From Pseudomonas sp. B21-048 (GTDB lineage Bacteria > Pseudomonadota > Gammaproteobacteria > Pseudomonadales > Pseudomonadaceae), in assembly GCF_024748615.1 (NCBI RefSeq), contig NZ_CP087168.1, positions 3,162,001-3,226,000 on the forward strand: DNA of 64,000 nucleotides. Direction: 5' to 3'. A model generated the notes under the pieces. It was not told the origin of the DNA, ran no database searches, and saw nothing but the letters and a program-made list of their open reading frames with translations. Positions 9,000 through 17,757 of the stretch are shown in pieces (positions within the stretch are counted from its first letter, which is position 1; every line of letters starts with the position of its first letter). The position numbers and the translations under genes were made by a program.

Positions 9000-10664
9000 T
9001 CAAACAGGAACGCAATGCGCCTGCGCAGAAAGCTGTTCGATATCTACCCCGGCATGATCGAACGGATACAGCTGACCGCCATCGCATTTGAGGATCCGAT
9101 CGGCGATGGAGAAGTAACGATCGTCATGGCTGATCGCGATGATGGTTTTCCCCTGAGCCTTCAGTTCAGGCAGCAACTCTTGATAGAAAAACCCACGGAA
9201 ACCGGGGTCCTGGTCGGCGGCCCACTCATCAAGCAGAAGGATCGGCCGCTCCTCCACCAACGCCACCAGCAGCGCCAGTCGCTTGCGCTGCCCTTGGGAC
9301 AAGCGAGTGGTGGAAAGGCCACCTTGCTCGTCAATCGTGACCTTGCGTTCCATGCGCAAACGCTCAAGCCATGCCTGGGCCAGGTTCATGTCGAAATCGC
9401 CGTTCGGACCGACCAGACGCTCGAACAGGTAGAAGCTGGAGAACACCGTGGAGAAATGTTCGCGGTACCAGTCCCGCAACTCAGGGGTGATTTCCACGCC
9501 TTGCAGACGCAGAGTCCCGGTGCTTGGCTCATACAGCCCGGTCAATAATTTGGCCAGGGTCGACTTGCCGCTGCCATTGCCCCCGACGATAAACAGGATC
9601 TCGCCCTTCGCGACACTCAGGTCCACGGGGCCCAGACGGAATCCGTATTCGTCAGCAGCATGGGGGTAGTCGTAGCCCAGCCCCTGCAGTTCGAGCATTG
9701 GCTGCCGGACATCCGGCTGACCGGTCCGGGTCGAGAACTCGGTACGGTAATCGGCAAAGGCCAGGGTCTCGATCTTGGCCAGCGAAACATTGCCCGCCAC
9801 CAGGGTCGGCAGGCTGCCGATCAGGTCGTTCAGGGGCATGCGCAAAAACATCAGCACCAGAACAAACGCGGCGATGATGGCATTGCTCAGACCCAACCAG
9901 GCCCCGGCAGCGAACAAGCCGCCCGCCAGGGCGAGGATCAGGGTCACCGTCCAGTTCAGGCTCAAGGTCCAGTAACGATCGGCGTGCACTTCATTGCGCC
10001 GTGCATATTCCGCGGCAGGCTGCAGATCCAGTGAATAGAAACGCTCTTTGCGCCGGGCATTGAGTGCCAGTTCGAAGCGCCCCTCGATCGCGCCCTGATA
10101 GGCGGCGTACAAGCGGTCGTCGGTTTCCCGTACGCGCTTCATCAACTGGCGCATCTTGGTAAACCAGCCATGGGCCAACCAGGTTCCCAGGCTCAAGCCG
10201 ACGACGCAGATCAGCAACAGCTGCCAGGACAACCAGGCCATGTACAGGCAACCACCGAGCATCAGGACGGTGTTGTAGAACACGAACGGCAGGCGGTTGA
10301 AGGCCTGCCCGATACTTTCAATGTCCTTGCTCAAGGTCGCATACAGACTGGCTTCGCCGATTTTCTCCAGCTGTTCGATGGAGGTATCCAGCAAGCGCTT
10401 GACCATTTGCAAGCGCAACTCGTAAACCACTCGATGGCCCAGCGCGGTCAACAAGGCCTGAGAACCAAAACCGCAGGCAAACAGCAGCGCCAGCAAGCCA
10501 AGAAACTTCGCGGCCAGCAGCGCGTTCATGACGGCGGTGCCTGAAATAAGGCGATTGATCTCATTGAGCAGTCCAATGCCGGCAGCGGCGCTGACCAGGC
10601 TGGCCAACAGGCCCAGACTCAGCAACGTACGGTGACGCTTGAGCAGAGATAAGAACAGGGTCAT
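9000..10664 (-). CDS. Cyclic peptide export ABC transporter (PvdE/SyrD-like)
   Basis: A 554-residue half-transporter fusing a six-helix membrane domain (about 1-300) to an ATPase domain (about 320-554) with Walker A GGNGSGKST, signature LSQGQRKRL and Walker B LLLDEWAADQDP. The latter spelling is typical of the PvdE/SyrD family, which moves peptide siderophores or lipopeptides across the inner membrane. The ATG used here has GAGGAA six bases upstream; an earlier start would add eight residues. It lies 45 bases after the single-module NRPS and 98 bases before the receptor, in one operon. Export of the locus product or its precursor to the periplasm is likely. Confidence 0.92.
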   Translation of the reverse strand: MTLFLSLLKRHRTLLSLGLLASLVSAAAGIGLLNEINRLISGTAVMNALLAAKFLGLLALLFACGFGSQALLTALGHRVVYELRLQMVKRLLDTSIEQLEKIGEASLYATLSKDIESIGQAFNRLPFVFYNTVLMLGGCLYMAWLSWQLLLICVVGLSLGTWLAHGWFTKMRQLMKRVRETDDRLYAAYQGAIEGRFELALNARRKERFYSLDLQPAAEYARRNEVHADRYWTLSLNWTVTLILALAGGLFAAGAWLGLSNAIIAAFVLVLMFLRMPLNDLIGSLPTLVAGNVSLAKIETLAFADYRTEFSTRTGQPDVRQPMLELQGLGYDYPHAADEYGFRLGPVDLSVAKGEILFIVGGNGSGKSTLAKLLTGLYEPSTGTLRLQGVEITPELRDWYREHFSTVFSSFYLFERLVGPNGDFDMNLAQAWLERLRMERKVTIDEQGGLSTTRLSQGQRKRLALLVALVEERPILLLDEWAADQDPGFRGFFYQELLPELKAQGKTIIAISHDDRYFSIADRILKCDGGQLYPFDHAGVDIEQLSAQAHCVPV

Positions 10665-10709
10665 GCAAATTCCTCGGAGGCTGCACACGCGTGCGGCGGA
10701 TCGAATGGT

Positions 10710-13700
10710 TTATTCGAAGGCCAGCAACAGGTTTTCAATAGCGGTCAGTTCATCAACCTCGGGTGTAGCGCATGTTTGCTCGATCAACGCGGCCATGTCA
10801 CTGAGCACCGGGTAAGCGAACAACTGCGCAAGTGCGATCTCACAACCAAATTGGTGCCTGATCCGTGCCTGAATCCTGACCAGTTGCAGCGATTGCGCGC
10901 CCAACCGGAACAGATCGGCATCGGATGCGATGGGCCAGACCCCGAGCACTTCTTTCCAGATGTCGGCGAGGCTTGTCTGCCACTGCCCTATTGGCGCCTC
11001 GCCCGCCTCCCCGGCACTCCAGAGCGGCTCCGGTAGCGCCTTGCGATCGACCTTGCCGTTGGCATTGAGTGGCATTTTCGTCAACACGACAAACGCCCCC
11101 GGGACCATGTAAGCCGGTAGCCGTTCACGCAGTCGCTGCCCAACGGCAGCGCTGTCCACCTCGGTGATTTCACCGCACAGATACGCCACCAGAACGTCTT
11201 GATTGCCGGGGCCGCGTCGCAACACCACCACCGCCTGAGCCACGCCAGGCAACGCGGACAATGCCGCCTCGATCTCACCTGGCTCGATGCGAAAGCCGCG
11301 CAGCTTGATCTGAAAATCGCTGCGCCCCAGAAACTCCAGGCAACCGTCACGGCGATAACGCGCACGATCACCGGTCCTGTACAGTCGACTGCCTGCCTGG
11401 ACGCCCGGCGCATGAGGCTGTACGAATGGATTGGGAATAAATGACGCGGCGGTCAATTCAGGCCGATCGGCATACCCTCGGGCAACACCGCTGCCGCCGA
11501 TGTATAGATCACCGGCGACGCCAACCGGCTGGGGCTCGAGGAACTCATCCAGCACATACAGGCGATTGTTGGCCAAGGGCTGGCCGATGGGGATGACAGC
11601 ACTGTCCACCTGTTCTACCGCATGCACCGCCGACCACACCGTGGTTTCCGTGGGCCCGTAAACATTCAGCAGCCTGACTTGGCGCGCCAGCAAGCGTTCG
11701 GCCAGTTCTGACCCCAGGGCTTCGCCGCCGCAAAGCACTCGCAGCCCTTTCCAGGCAGGTGAATCGTGGTCGACCAGCATTTGCCAGGTGGCAGGTGTCG
11801 CCTGCATGACGCTGATGGCGTGACGCTCGAGCAAATCGATCAATGCCCGTGGGTCCAGGCTGGCTTCGCGACTGGCCAAGACCACCGTCGCGCCCTGAAT
11901 CAGTGGCAGGAACAGTTCCAGCCCGGCGATATCGAAGCCCAGGGTGGTCACCGCCAGGAGCCGATCGGCGTCGCTCAATTGCACGTGCTCCTGAATGCCC
12001 AGCAGGAAATTGATAAACGCCTGGCGTTCAATGTCGACGCCCTTGGGTCGTCCCGTAGAGCCAGAGGTGTAAAGGGTATAGGCCAATTGACGTGGATGAG
12101 TGGCCAGCGCCAGGTTGGTATCGGGCGGCGCCGGCAAAGCATCGGTCAGCGTTTCCAGGGTGACCACCCGCGCGGCGGAACCGACGACGCCCCGCAGGGC
12201 CTCACGGGTCAGCACCAGGCCTGGTCGGGCTTGCTCGATGATATCGGCATTGCGTGCCGCCGGTTGTCCGGGGTCGATCGGCAGATAGGCGCCGCCGCTT
12301 TTCTGAATGGCAAGCAACGTCACGAGCAAATCAGCTTCGCGATCCAGGCAAACGCCTACCCGCTGATCCCAGACAACACCGGCCGCTCTCAGCCAATGGG
12401 CCAGTCGATTGGCACGGGCGTTGAGCACTGCGTAGCTCAACTGTTGCTCGCCGCTGATCAACGCGCAGCGATCAGGATTTACACTGACCTGTCGCTCGAA
12501 CAAGGCCAGCATGTCCTGATTCGGTAACAGCGCTCGCTCAGTCCGGTTCCAGGTATCCAGCTGCTGCAAGCGCTGAACCTCATCGAGCATCGGCAGATGC
12601 CAGACCGGCACGTCGGGCTGGGTCAACAAGCCGTTAAGCAACTGACGATAACATCCGGCGAGACGCTCGGCGGTGGCCGGCGAGAACAGGTCCAGGTTGT
12701 ATTCCAGCTCGCAATACACACCGTCTGGTCGAACCGCTACATCCAGTGTGAGATCGAACTTGGCGCTGTCTTGTGTTGGCAACACGCGTTCGACCTCAAG
12801 CCCGGGCAGCGCAAGGTTGACCGCTGGCCCCGTACTCAAGTTGAACATCGCCTGGAACACCGGCGTGCGGCTGACGTCACGCTCGATCGCGAGATGCTCA
12901 AGCAGCCACTCAAACGGCAGCTCGGCGTGCTGCAGCGCAGACAGCGACTCACCGCGCAAACGATGGCAAAGCGCACGGCCCGTCAGCTGCGGGTCCAGTT
13001 GAACACGATAGACCAGCGTGTTTACGAAGAATCCCAGCAACTGCTCCAGCTCTTCACGGCTGCGCCCGCCATGGGGAACGCCCACGGCAAATGCCTGTTG
13101 GCCGCTATAGCGCGCCAGCAGCAGTTGCCAGGCCGCCAGGAGAATGACAAAAGGAGTCGATGCGCAGTCGCGGCAGAACGCCTGGATCCGGGCGGACTGT
13201 ACATCGTCCAGGGCGAACCGCAGCCGTTGTCCACGCTGACTTTGCTGCGCGGGGCGCGCAAAATCGGTGGGCAATTCCAACACCGGCACCGACGCGCCAA
13301 GGTAGTTTTTCCAGTACTCAAGATCAGCCTGCATCACGTCAGTGTCCAGGCGACGACGCTGCCAGATCGCATAGTCCACATATTGCACGGGCAATGGGGG
13401 CAAGGTCGGGGCCTCACCTCGGAGGGCTTGGCTGTACGCCGTCGCCAGATCGCGCACGAGAATCGGATTGGACCAGGCGTCAGTCACGATGTGATGCATT
13501 TTCAAGAGCAGAGCATGGCTGAATTCGTCATAGCGAATCAGCTTGACCTCGAGCAGGGGCGCCTGGGAAAGGACAAACGCCGATTGATCCTCCAGCGCCA
13601 ACAACGACGCCAGATGCTCGCGCCGTGAGGCCCGATCGACGCCCGGCACCTCAAGCGCTTGCATGACGAACGCCACTTCCTCCAGCAGCTCTTGCCGTGG

Positions 13701-13985
13701 CTCGCCATCGACTTCGATAAATCGTGTGCGCAATACCCCATGGCGCTTGATCAGCGTCTCGAACGCCAAACGCAATGCCGGGACGTTCAAGGCTCCCGTG
13801 AACAAAAAGGCGCGGGACAGATTGTAAGCCGTGGCATTCGGTTCCAGGCGCTGCAGGAACCAGAGACGCTGCTGAGCGAAAGAAAGGACTTGCGGCCCAC
13901 CACCAGACTGTCTTTGGAGGCTGTCTGGCAGCTGTAATTCGTCATCCTGGAGCAAGGCAAGCAAAGCATCATCAAAGTCTTTCAT
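10710..13985 (-). CDS. Non-ribosomal peptide synthetase, single module C-A-T
   Basis: A 1091-residue protein. The condensation domain (about 30-440) has HHIVTDA at 164-170, an HHxxxDG variant with Ala for Gly. The adenylation domain (about 465-960) shows YTSGSTGRPKG, YGPTETT, YRTGD and NGKVDRKAL. The carrier domain (about 985-1060) has LGAQSL around the phosphopantetheine Ser. Specificity residues read roughly D-I-L-Q-L-G-V-V-W-K, close to codes for glycine. There is no thioesterase or epimerase. I prefer the ATG 36 bases inside the longest frame because AAGGA precedes it and MKDFDDALLALL is a usual NRPS beginning, though the spacing is long. It is the first gene of the minus-strand siderophore operon. 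Family certain; glycine is a prediction. Confidence 0.92.
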   Translation of the reverse strand: MKDFDDALLALLQDDELQLPDSLQRQSGGGPQVLSFAQQRLWFLQRLEPNATAYNLSRAFLFTGALNVPALRLAFETLIKRHGVLRTRFIEVDGEPRQELLEEVAFVMQALEVPGVDRASRREHLASLLALEDQSAFVLSQAPLLEVKLIRYDEFSHALLLKMHHIVTDAWSNPILVRDLATAYSQALRGEAPTLPPLPVQYVDYAIWQRRRLDTDVMQADLEYWKNYLGASVPVLELPTDFARPAQQSQRGQRLRFALDDVQSARIQAFCRDCASTPFVILLAAWQLLLARYSGQQAFAVGVPHGGRSREELEQLLGFFVNTLVYRVQLDPQLTGRALCHRLRGESLSALQHAELPFEWLLEHLAIERDVSRTPVFQAMFNLSTGPAVNLALPGLEVERVLPTQDSAKFDLTLDVAVRPDGVYCELEYNLDLFSPATAERLAGCYRQLLNGLLTQPDVPVWHLPMLDEVQRLQQLDTWNRTERALLPNQDMLALFERQVSVNPDRCALISGEQQLSYAVLNARANRLAHWLRAAGVVWDQRVGVCLDREADLLVTLLAIQKSGGAYLPIDPGQPAARNADIIEQARPGLVLTREALRGVVGSAARVVTLETLTDALPAPPDTNLALATHPRQLAYTLYTSGSTGRPKGVDIERQAFINFLLGIQEHVQLSDADRLLAVTTLGFDIAGLELFLPLIQGATVVLASREASLDPRALIDLLERHAISVMQATPATWQMLVDHDSPAWKGLRVLCGGEALGSELAERLLARQVRLLNVYGPTETTVWSAVHAVEQVDSAVIPIGQPLANNRLYVLDEFLEPQPVGVAGDLYIGGSGVARGYADRPELTAASFIPNPFVQPHAPGVQAGSRLYRTGDRARYRRDGCLEFLGRSDFQIKLRGFRIEPGEIEAALSALPGVAQAVVVLRRGPGNQDVLVAYLCGEITEVDSAAVGQRLRERLPAYMVPGAFVVLTKMPLNANGKVDRKALPEPLWSAGEAGEAPIGQWQTSLADIWKEVLGVWPIASDADLFRLGAQSLQLVRIQARIRHQFGCEIALAQLFAYPVLSDMAALIEQTCATPEVDELTAIENLLLAFE

Positions 13986-14033
13986 CGGCGCTTCAATATC
14001 CTTATACGGTCCGACCGGCACAAAGGGGAATGA

Positions 14034-14067
14034 ATACTAGGTGCCAATGATAATTAATGTCAATTGA
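14034..14067 (-). promoter_or_regulatory. Predicted promoter with overlapping Fur-box-like site
   Basis: On the minus strand TTGACA (14063-14058) is followed after 18 bases by TAGTAT (14039-14034), a good sigma-70 pair about 50 bases before the NRPS start. The AT-rich stretch 14049-14067 matches the 19-bp Fur consensus at about 11 positions by hand count and covers the -35 element. Iron repression of the whole operon would follow. The match is moderate, and I did not test PvdS-type motifs rigorously. Confidence 0.5.
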
Positions 14068-14146
14068 AGCGAAAGGTTTTCATGCTCATTTGCAGCTCAG
14101 ATCACTAAACCCTGCTGACAGATCTTCAGACAAAGCTTGTAAATAG

Positions 14147-14548
14147 GTCCCGCTCAAAATCGGCATCACACTGCATCCCTACTACAGCTTCGTGGCAAAC
14201 ATCGTCGGTGATCGGGCGGAGGTCGTTGCGCTCATCCCGGCGGAGGCGAATCCGCACAACTACCAGCCGCAGCCCGATGACATCACCCGCGCGATGAATA
14301 TCGATGTTCTGGTGGTCAACGGCATCGGACATGATGAATGGGCCTTTCAGATCATCAAGGCCGCCGGCCGCGGGGCGACCCTGCCGATCATCCAGGCCAA
14401 TGCCTCGGTTGCCCTCATTCCCATCGGCGGCGATCAGGGCGGCGCCAAGGTGGTCAATCCGCATACCTTCGTATCCACCACGGCAGCGATACAACAGATC
14501 TTCGAGATCACTCGCCGGTTGGCGCGATCGCGGCCTTCCAGTCGATGA
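14147..14548 (+). pseudogene. Fragment of a ZnuA/TroA-like metal ABC transporter binding protein
   Basis: The frame opens just after an in-frame TAG with KIGITLHPYYSFVANIVG and continues with NPHNYQPQPDDI and VVNPHTFVSTTAA. These are the metal-binding-protein patterns seen in the first half of zinc/manganese/iron periplasmic binding proteins (cluster A-I). The signal peptide and roughly the C-terminal half are missing, and the last dozen residues look like unrelated read-through. No permease or ATPase partner is nearby. I read it as a truncated remnant, not a working gene. The 144 bases between it and antA hold nothing else I recognise. Confidence 0.7.
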
Positions 14549-14692
14549 AGCGACCGAAGACCGCGATCGCAAGGCCACCACCACTCGATCCTCCCAAGAA
14601 ACGGACAGAGATCGCCTCGAATCCGGATAGCTGCACTGCACAGAAAGGCTTTCAATCGGGTTGTGCCTAAAACTACAAAAAGGGTGTACCTG

Positions 14693-16078
14693 ATGAACAG
14701 CACTAGAAGCATTGCGCAGTGGCAAGACTACATTCAGGGCTGCCTGGATTTCCGTCCGGCTGAAGGCATTTACCGCATCGCCCGTGACATGTTCACAGAG
14801 CCGGAACTGTTCGACCTGGAGATGGAACTGATCTTCGAGAAGAACTGGATCTACGCCTGCCACGAGAGTGAAATCGCCAACCCCAATGATTTCCTGACGA
14901 TGCGTGCGGGTCGTCAGCCCATGATCATCACCCGCGATGGCAACAATCAGCTGCACGCGCTAATCAACGCGTGCCAGCATCGTGGCGCGACGCTGACTCG
15001 CGTCAGCAAAGGTAACCAGTCCACCTTCACCTGCCCGTTCCATGCCTGGTGCTACAAAAGTGACGGCCGCCTGGTCAAAGTCAAGGCCCCGGGGGAATAC
15101 CCGGAAGGCTTCGACAAGGCCACTCGCGGCCTGAAGAAAGCCCGGATCGAGAGCTACAAGGGCTTCGTCTTCATTAGTCTGGACGTCAACGGCAGCGACT
15201 CGCTGCAAGACTACCTCGGCGATGCCAAAGTGTTCTTCGACATGATGGTCGCGCAGTCTCCTACCGGCGAGTTGGAGATACTGCCCGGCAAGTCGACCTA
15301 TAGCTACGACGGCAACTGGAAACTGCAGCACGAAAATGGTCTGGACGGTTATCACGTCAGCACCGTGCACTACAACTATGTCTCCACGGTACAGCATCGC
15401 CAGCAAGTCAATGCCGCCAATGGCGGCGGCTCCAGCACACTGGACTACAGCAAACTGGGCGCCGGTGATGCAGAAACCGACGACGGCTGGTTCTCGTTCA
15501 AGAATGGTCACAGCCTCTTGTTCAGCGACATGCCCAACCCGACCGTGCGCGCCGGTTATGCCAGCGTCATGCCGCGCCTGGTGGAGGAATACGGCCAGCA
15601 GCAGGCTGAGTGGATGATGCACCGTCTGCGCAACCTCAACATCTACCCCAGTCTGTTCTTCATGGATCAGATCAGCTCGCAGCTACGTATCGTGCGCCCG
15701 GTAGCCTGGAACAAGACAGAAATCACCAGCCAGTGCATTGGCGTGAAAGGTGAGTCCGATGCGGACCGGGAAAACCGCATTCGCCAGTTCGAAGACTTCT
15801 TCAACGTTTCAGGCATGGGCACTCCCGACGACCTGGTGGAGTTTCGCGAAGCCCAACGCGGATTCCAGGCCCGCCTCGAGCGCTGGAACGAAGTATCGCG
15901 CGGCAGTGAAAAATGGGTCGAAGGCCCCACTCCCAACAGCGAGGCTCTGGGCATCAACCCGGTACTGACCGGCACCGAGTTCACCCATGAGGGGCTCTAC
16001 ATTAATCAGCACGGTTCCTGGCAGCGCTTCCTTCTGCAAGGCCTGGAACAAAAAGCCCTGAAGTTGAAGGAGGTGTGA
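14693..16078 (+). CDS. antA: Anthranilate 1,2-dioxygenase, large (alpha) subunit
   Basis: A 461-residue Rieske oxygenase alpha subunit. The Rieske motif CxH...CxxH appears as CQH (about residue 86) and CPFH (about 107); the mononuclear iron ligands fall in ENGLDGYHVSTVHYN (about 210-225) with a distal Asp in the C-terminal half. The N-terminal pattern AQWQDYIQGCLDFRPAEGIY and the length fit AntA more than BenA. With AntB and AntC it converts anthranilate, O2 and NADH to catechol, CO2 and ammonia. The ATG used lies ten codons inside the longest frame and gives the family's usual beginning. AntB's ribosome site, AAGGAGGTG, overlaps its last codons. No antR-type regulator or catechol genes are in view. 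Confidence 0.9.
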   Translation: MNSTRSIAQWQDYIQGCLDFRPAEGIYRIARDMFTEPELFDLEMELIFEKNWIYACHESEIANPNDFLTMRAGRQPMIITRDGNNQLHALINACQHRGATLTRVSKGNQSTFTCPFHAWCYKSDGRLVKVKAPGEYPEGFDKATRGLKKARIESYKGFVFISLDVNGSDSLQDYLGDAKVFFDMMVAQSPTGELEILPGKSTYSYDGNWKLQHENGLDGYHVSTVHYNYVSTVQHRQQVNAANGGGSSTLDYSKLGAGDAETDDGWFSFKNGHSLLFSDMPNPTVRAGYASVMPRLVEEYGQQQAEWMMHRLRNLNIYPSLFFMDQISSQLRIVRPVAWNKTEITSQCIGVKGESDADRENRIRQFEDFFNVSGMGTPDDLVEFREAQRGFQARLERWNEVSRGSEKWVEGPTPNSEALGINPVLTGTEFTHEGLYINQHGSWQRFLLQGLEQKALKLKEV

Positions 16079-16079
16079 A

Positions 16080-16568
16080 ATGAGCGCACTACAACATTCC
16101 GTCGAGCAGTTCCTTTACCGTAAATCCGAGCTGTGCGATCAGCAGGATTGGGATGCCTACATCGCCCTCTTCGATGAGCAGAGTGAATTCCACCTGCCGC
16201 AATGGGAGTCGGAGCATGTGTACACCACCGACCCCAAGCGCAGCATGTCGCTGATTTACTACTCCAACCGCTCCGGCCTTGAAGACCGGGTGTTTCGCCT
16301 GCGCACCGGTAAGTCGGCGGCCTCAAACCCGATGCCGCGCACCCTGCATCAAATCAGCAACGTGCGAATCAAGGAACTCGATCATGGCTTGCTTGAAGTC
16401 AAGGCAGCCTGGGTCACCCTTTATACCCGACAGGGGTTGTCCGAGCAGTTCTACGGTCATGTGACTTACCACCTTAAAGCCGTCGCAGACAGCTGGAAGA
16501 TCACTCGCAAGCACATCGTGTTGCTCAACGACACCATCAACTCAGTGCTTGATTTCTATCACCTGTGA
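16080..16568 (+). CDS. antB: Anthranilate 1,2-dioxygenase, small (beta) subunit
   Basis: A 162-residue protein of the ring-hydroxylating dioxygenase beta family (SnoaL/NTF2-like fold), with the usual length and LYRKSELCDQQDWDAYIALF near the N-terminus. It packs against AntA to form the alpha/beta oxygenase and has no redox centre of its own. The ATG starts one base after the antA stop with a strong AAGGAGGTG upstream, so expression is coupled. The antC gene follows after 18 bases. Confidence 0.9.
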   Translation: MSALQHSVEQFLYRKSELCDQQDWDAYIALFDEQSEFHLPQWESEHVYTTDPKRSMSLIYYSNRSGLEDRVFRLRTGKSAASNPMPRTLHQISNVRIKELDHGLLEVKAAWVTLYTRQGLSEQFYGHVTYHLKAVADSWKITRKHIVLLNDTINSVLDFYHL

Positions 16569-16586
16569 CCTGCGGAGCACGCTGTC

Positions 16587-17618
16587 ATGAACCATAAAGT
16601 CGCTTTCAGCTTCGCCGACGGCAAGACCTCATTCTTCGAGGTCAAGACAAACGAGTTGTTGCTCGACGCTGCGCTACGCAATGGCGTGAACATCCCGCTG
16701 GACTGTCGCGAAGGTGTCTGCGGCACCTGCCAGGGGCGCTGCGAATCAGGTCAATTCACTCAAGACTACGTCGATGAAGAGGCATTATCCGAACACGATC
16801 TGGCGCAACGCAAGATGCTCTCCTGCCAGACCCGGGTGCAATCGGATGCCTCGTTCTATTTCGACTTCGATTCGAGCTTGTGCAACGCTGGGGCAACCCA
16901 ATTATTGCAAGCGGTGATTACCCGTGTGGAGCAGGTTTCAGCCACTACCGCGATACTTCATATCGACGCTAGCGCCAGCCCGCTGCAACTGGATTTTCTC
17001 CCAGGGCAATACGCACGATTGCATGTACCTGGAACCTGTGAGTGGCGCTCCTACTCTTTCGCCAATCGGCCCAATCCCACTAACCAGCTTCAGTTTCTCA
17101 TCCGGCTCCTGCCTGATGGCGTGATGAGTAATTTCATCCGTGAACATTGCCAACCCGGTCAAATCATCGAGCTCGAGGCCCCTCTGGGTAGTTTTTATCT
17201 ACGCCAAGTGACCAAGCCTCTGGTACTGGTGGCAGGAGGAACCGGCCTGTCGGCTTTCCTCGGGATGCTGGATAACATCGCGGAAAAGGGTGGCTGCGGA
17301 CACCCGATCCAGCTGTTCTATGGTGTCACGCAGGACAATGACCTCTGCGAAACCCAGCGGTTGGCGGGCTATCGCGAACGTATCTCTGATTTCGACTACC
17401 ACCTTATCGTGTCGAAGCCATCAGAGCAGTGGAAAGGGAAAACTGGATGGATTCCTGATCACTTTGATCGGAATGCGTTTGAGGCTGATCCATTCGACAT
17501 TTATCTGTGCGGCCCTCCTCCCATGGTCGAAGCGGTCAAGACCTGGTTCAACGAGCAGCAAATCGAAAGATTCCAGATGTTTTACGAGAAGTTCATCGAG
17601 AGCAATTCAAAGCATTAA
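16587..17618 (+). CDS. antC: Anthranilate 1,2-dioxygenase reductase (2Fe-2S, FAD, NADH)
   Basis: A 343-residue electron-transfer protein. The N-terminal plant-type ferredoxin domain shows CREGVCGTCQGRC (about 41-53) and a distal cluster Cys in MLSCQT (about 83). The FAD-binding part has WRSYSFAN (about 152) and the NADH part GGTGLSAFL (about 215) and CGPPPMV (about 310). It passes electrons from NADH to the AntAB Rieske centre. It is the last gene of antABC and is followed at once by a terminator. BenC is the nearest alternative, but the operon order and AntA identity favour anthranilate. Confidence 0.9.
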   Translation: MNHKVAFSFADGKTSFFEVKTNELLLDAALRNGVNIPLDCREGVCGTCQGRCESGQFTQDYVDEEALSEHDLAQRKMLSCQTRVQSDASFYFDFDSSLCNAGATQLLQAVITRVEQVSATTAILHIDASASPLQLDFLPGQYARLHVPGTCEWRSYSFANRPNPTNQLQFLIRLLPDGVMSNFIREHCQPGQIIELEAPLGSFYLRQVTKPLVLVAGGTGLSAFLGMLDNIAEKGGCGHPIQLFYGVTQDNDLCETQRLAGYRERISDFDYHLIVSKPSEQWKGKTGWIPDHFDRNAFEADPFDIYLCGPPPMVEAVKTWFNEQQIERFQMFYEKFIESNSKH

Positions 17619-17623
17619 GAACC

Positions 17624-17659
17624 CAGGGGAGTATCTGGAATCAACCCGATACTCCCCTG
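17624..17659 (+). terminator. Rho-independent terminator of antABC
   Basis: A 12-bp perfect stem (arm CAGGGGAGTATC) with a 12-nt loop and a following CTCTTTTA begins 6 bases past the antC stop. No gene is seen between it and the amidase stop at 17758. Confidence 0.85.
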
Positions 17660-17757
17660 CTCTTTTATCAACGGTCCGCTCAATTCCCCGCCCCTAAAAA
17701 CTCAGCGATCAAAACGCTCTGGTTCGCTGCTATTTCCATAATCTCGACAGATATCCA

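Noticed and set aside
8902..9087. Longer N-terminus for the TonB-dependent receptor (62 extra residues)
   Set aside because: The added part is Arg/Cys-rich, precedes a clean signal peptide and overlaps the exporter gene; the internal ATG at 8901 has AGGAG at good spacing.
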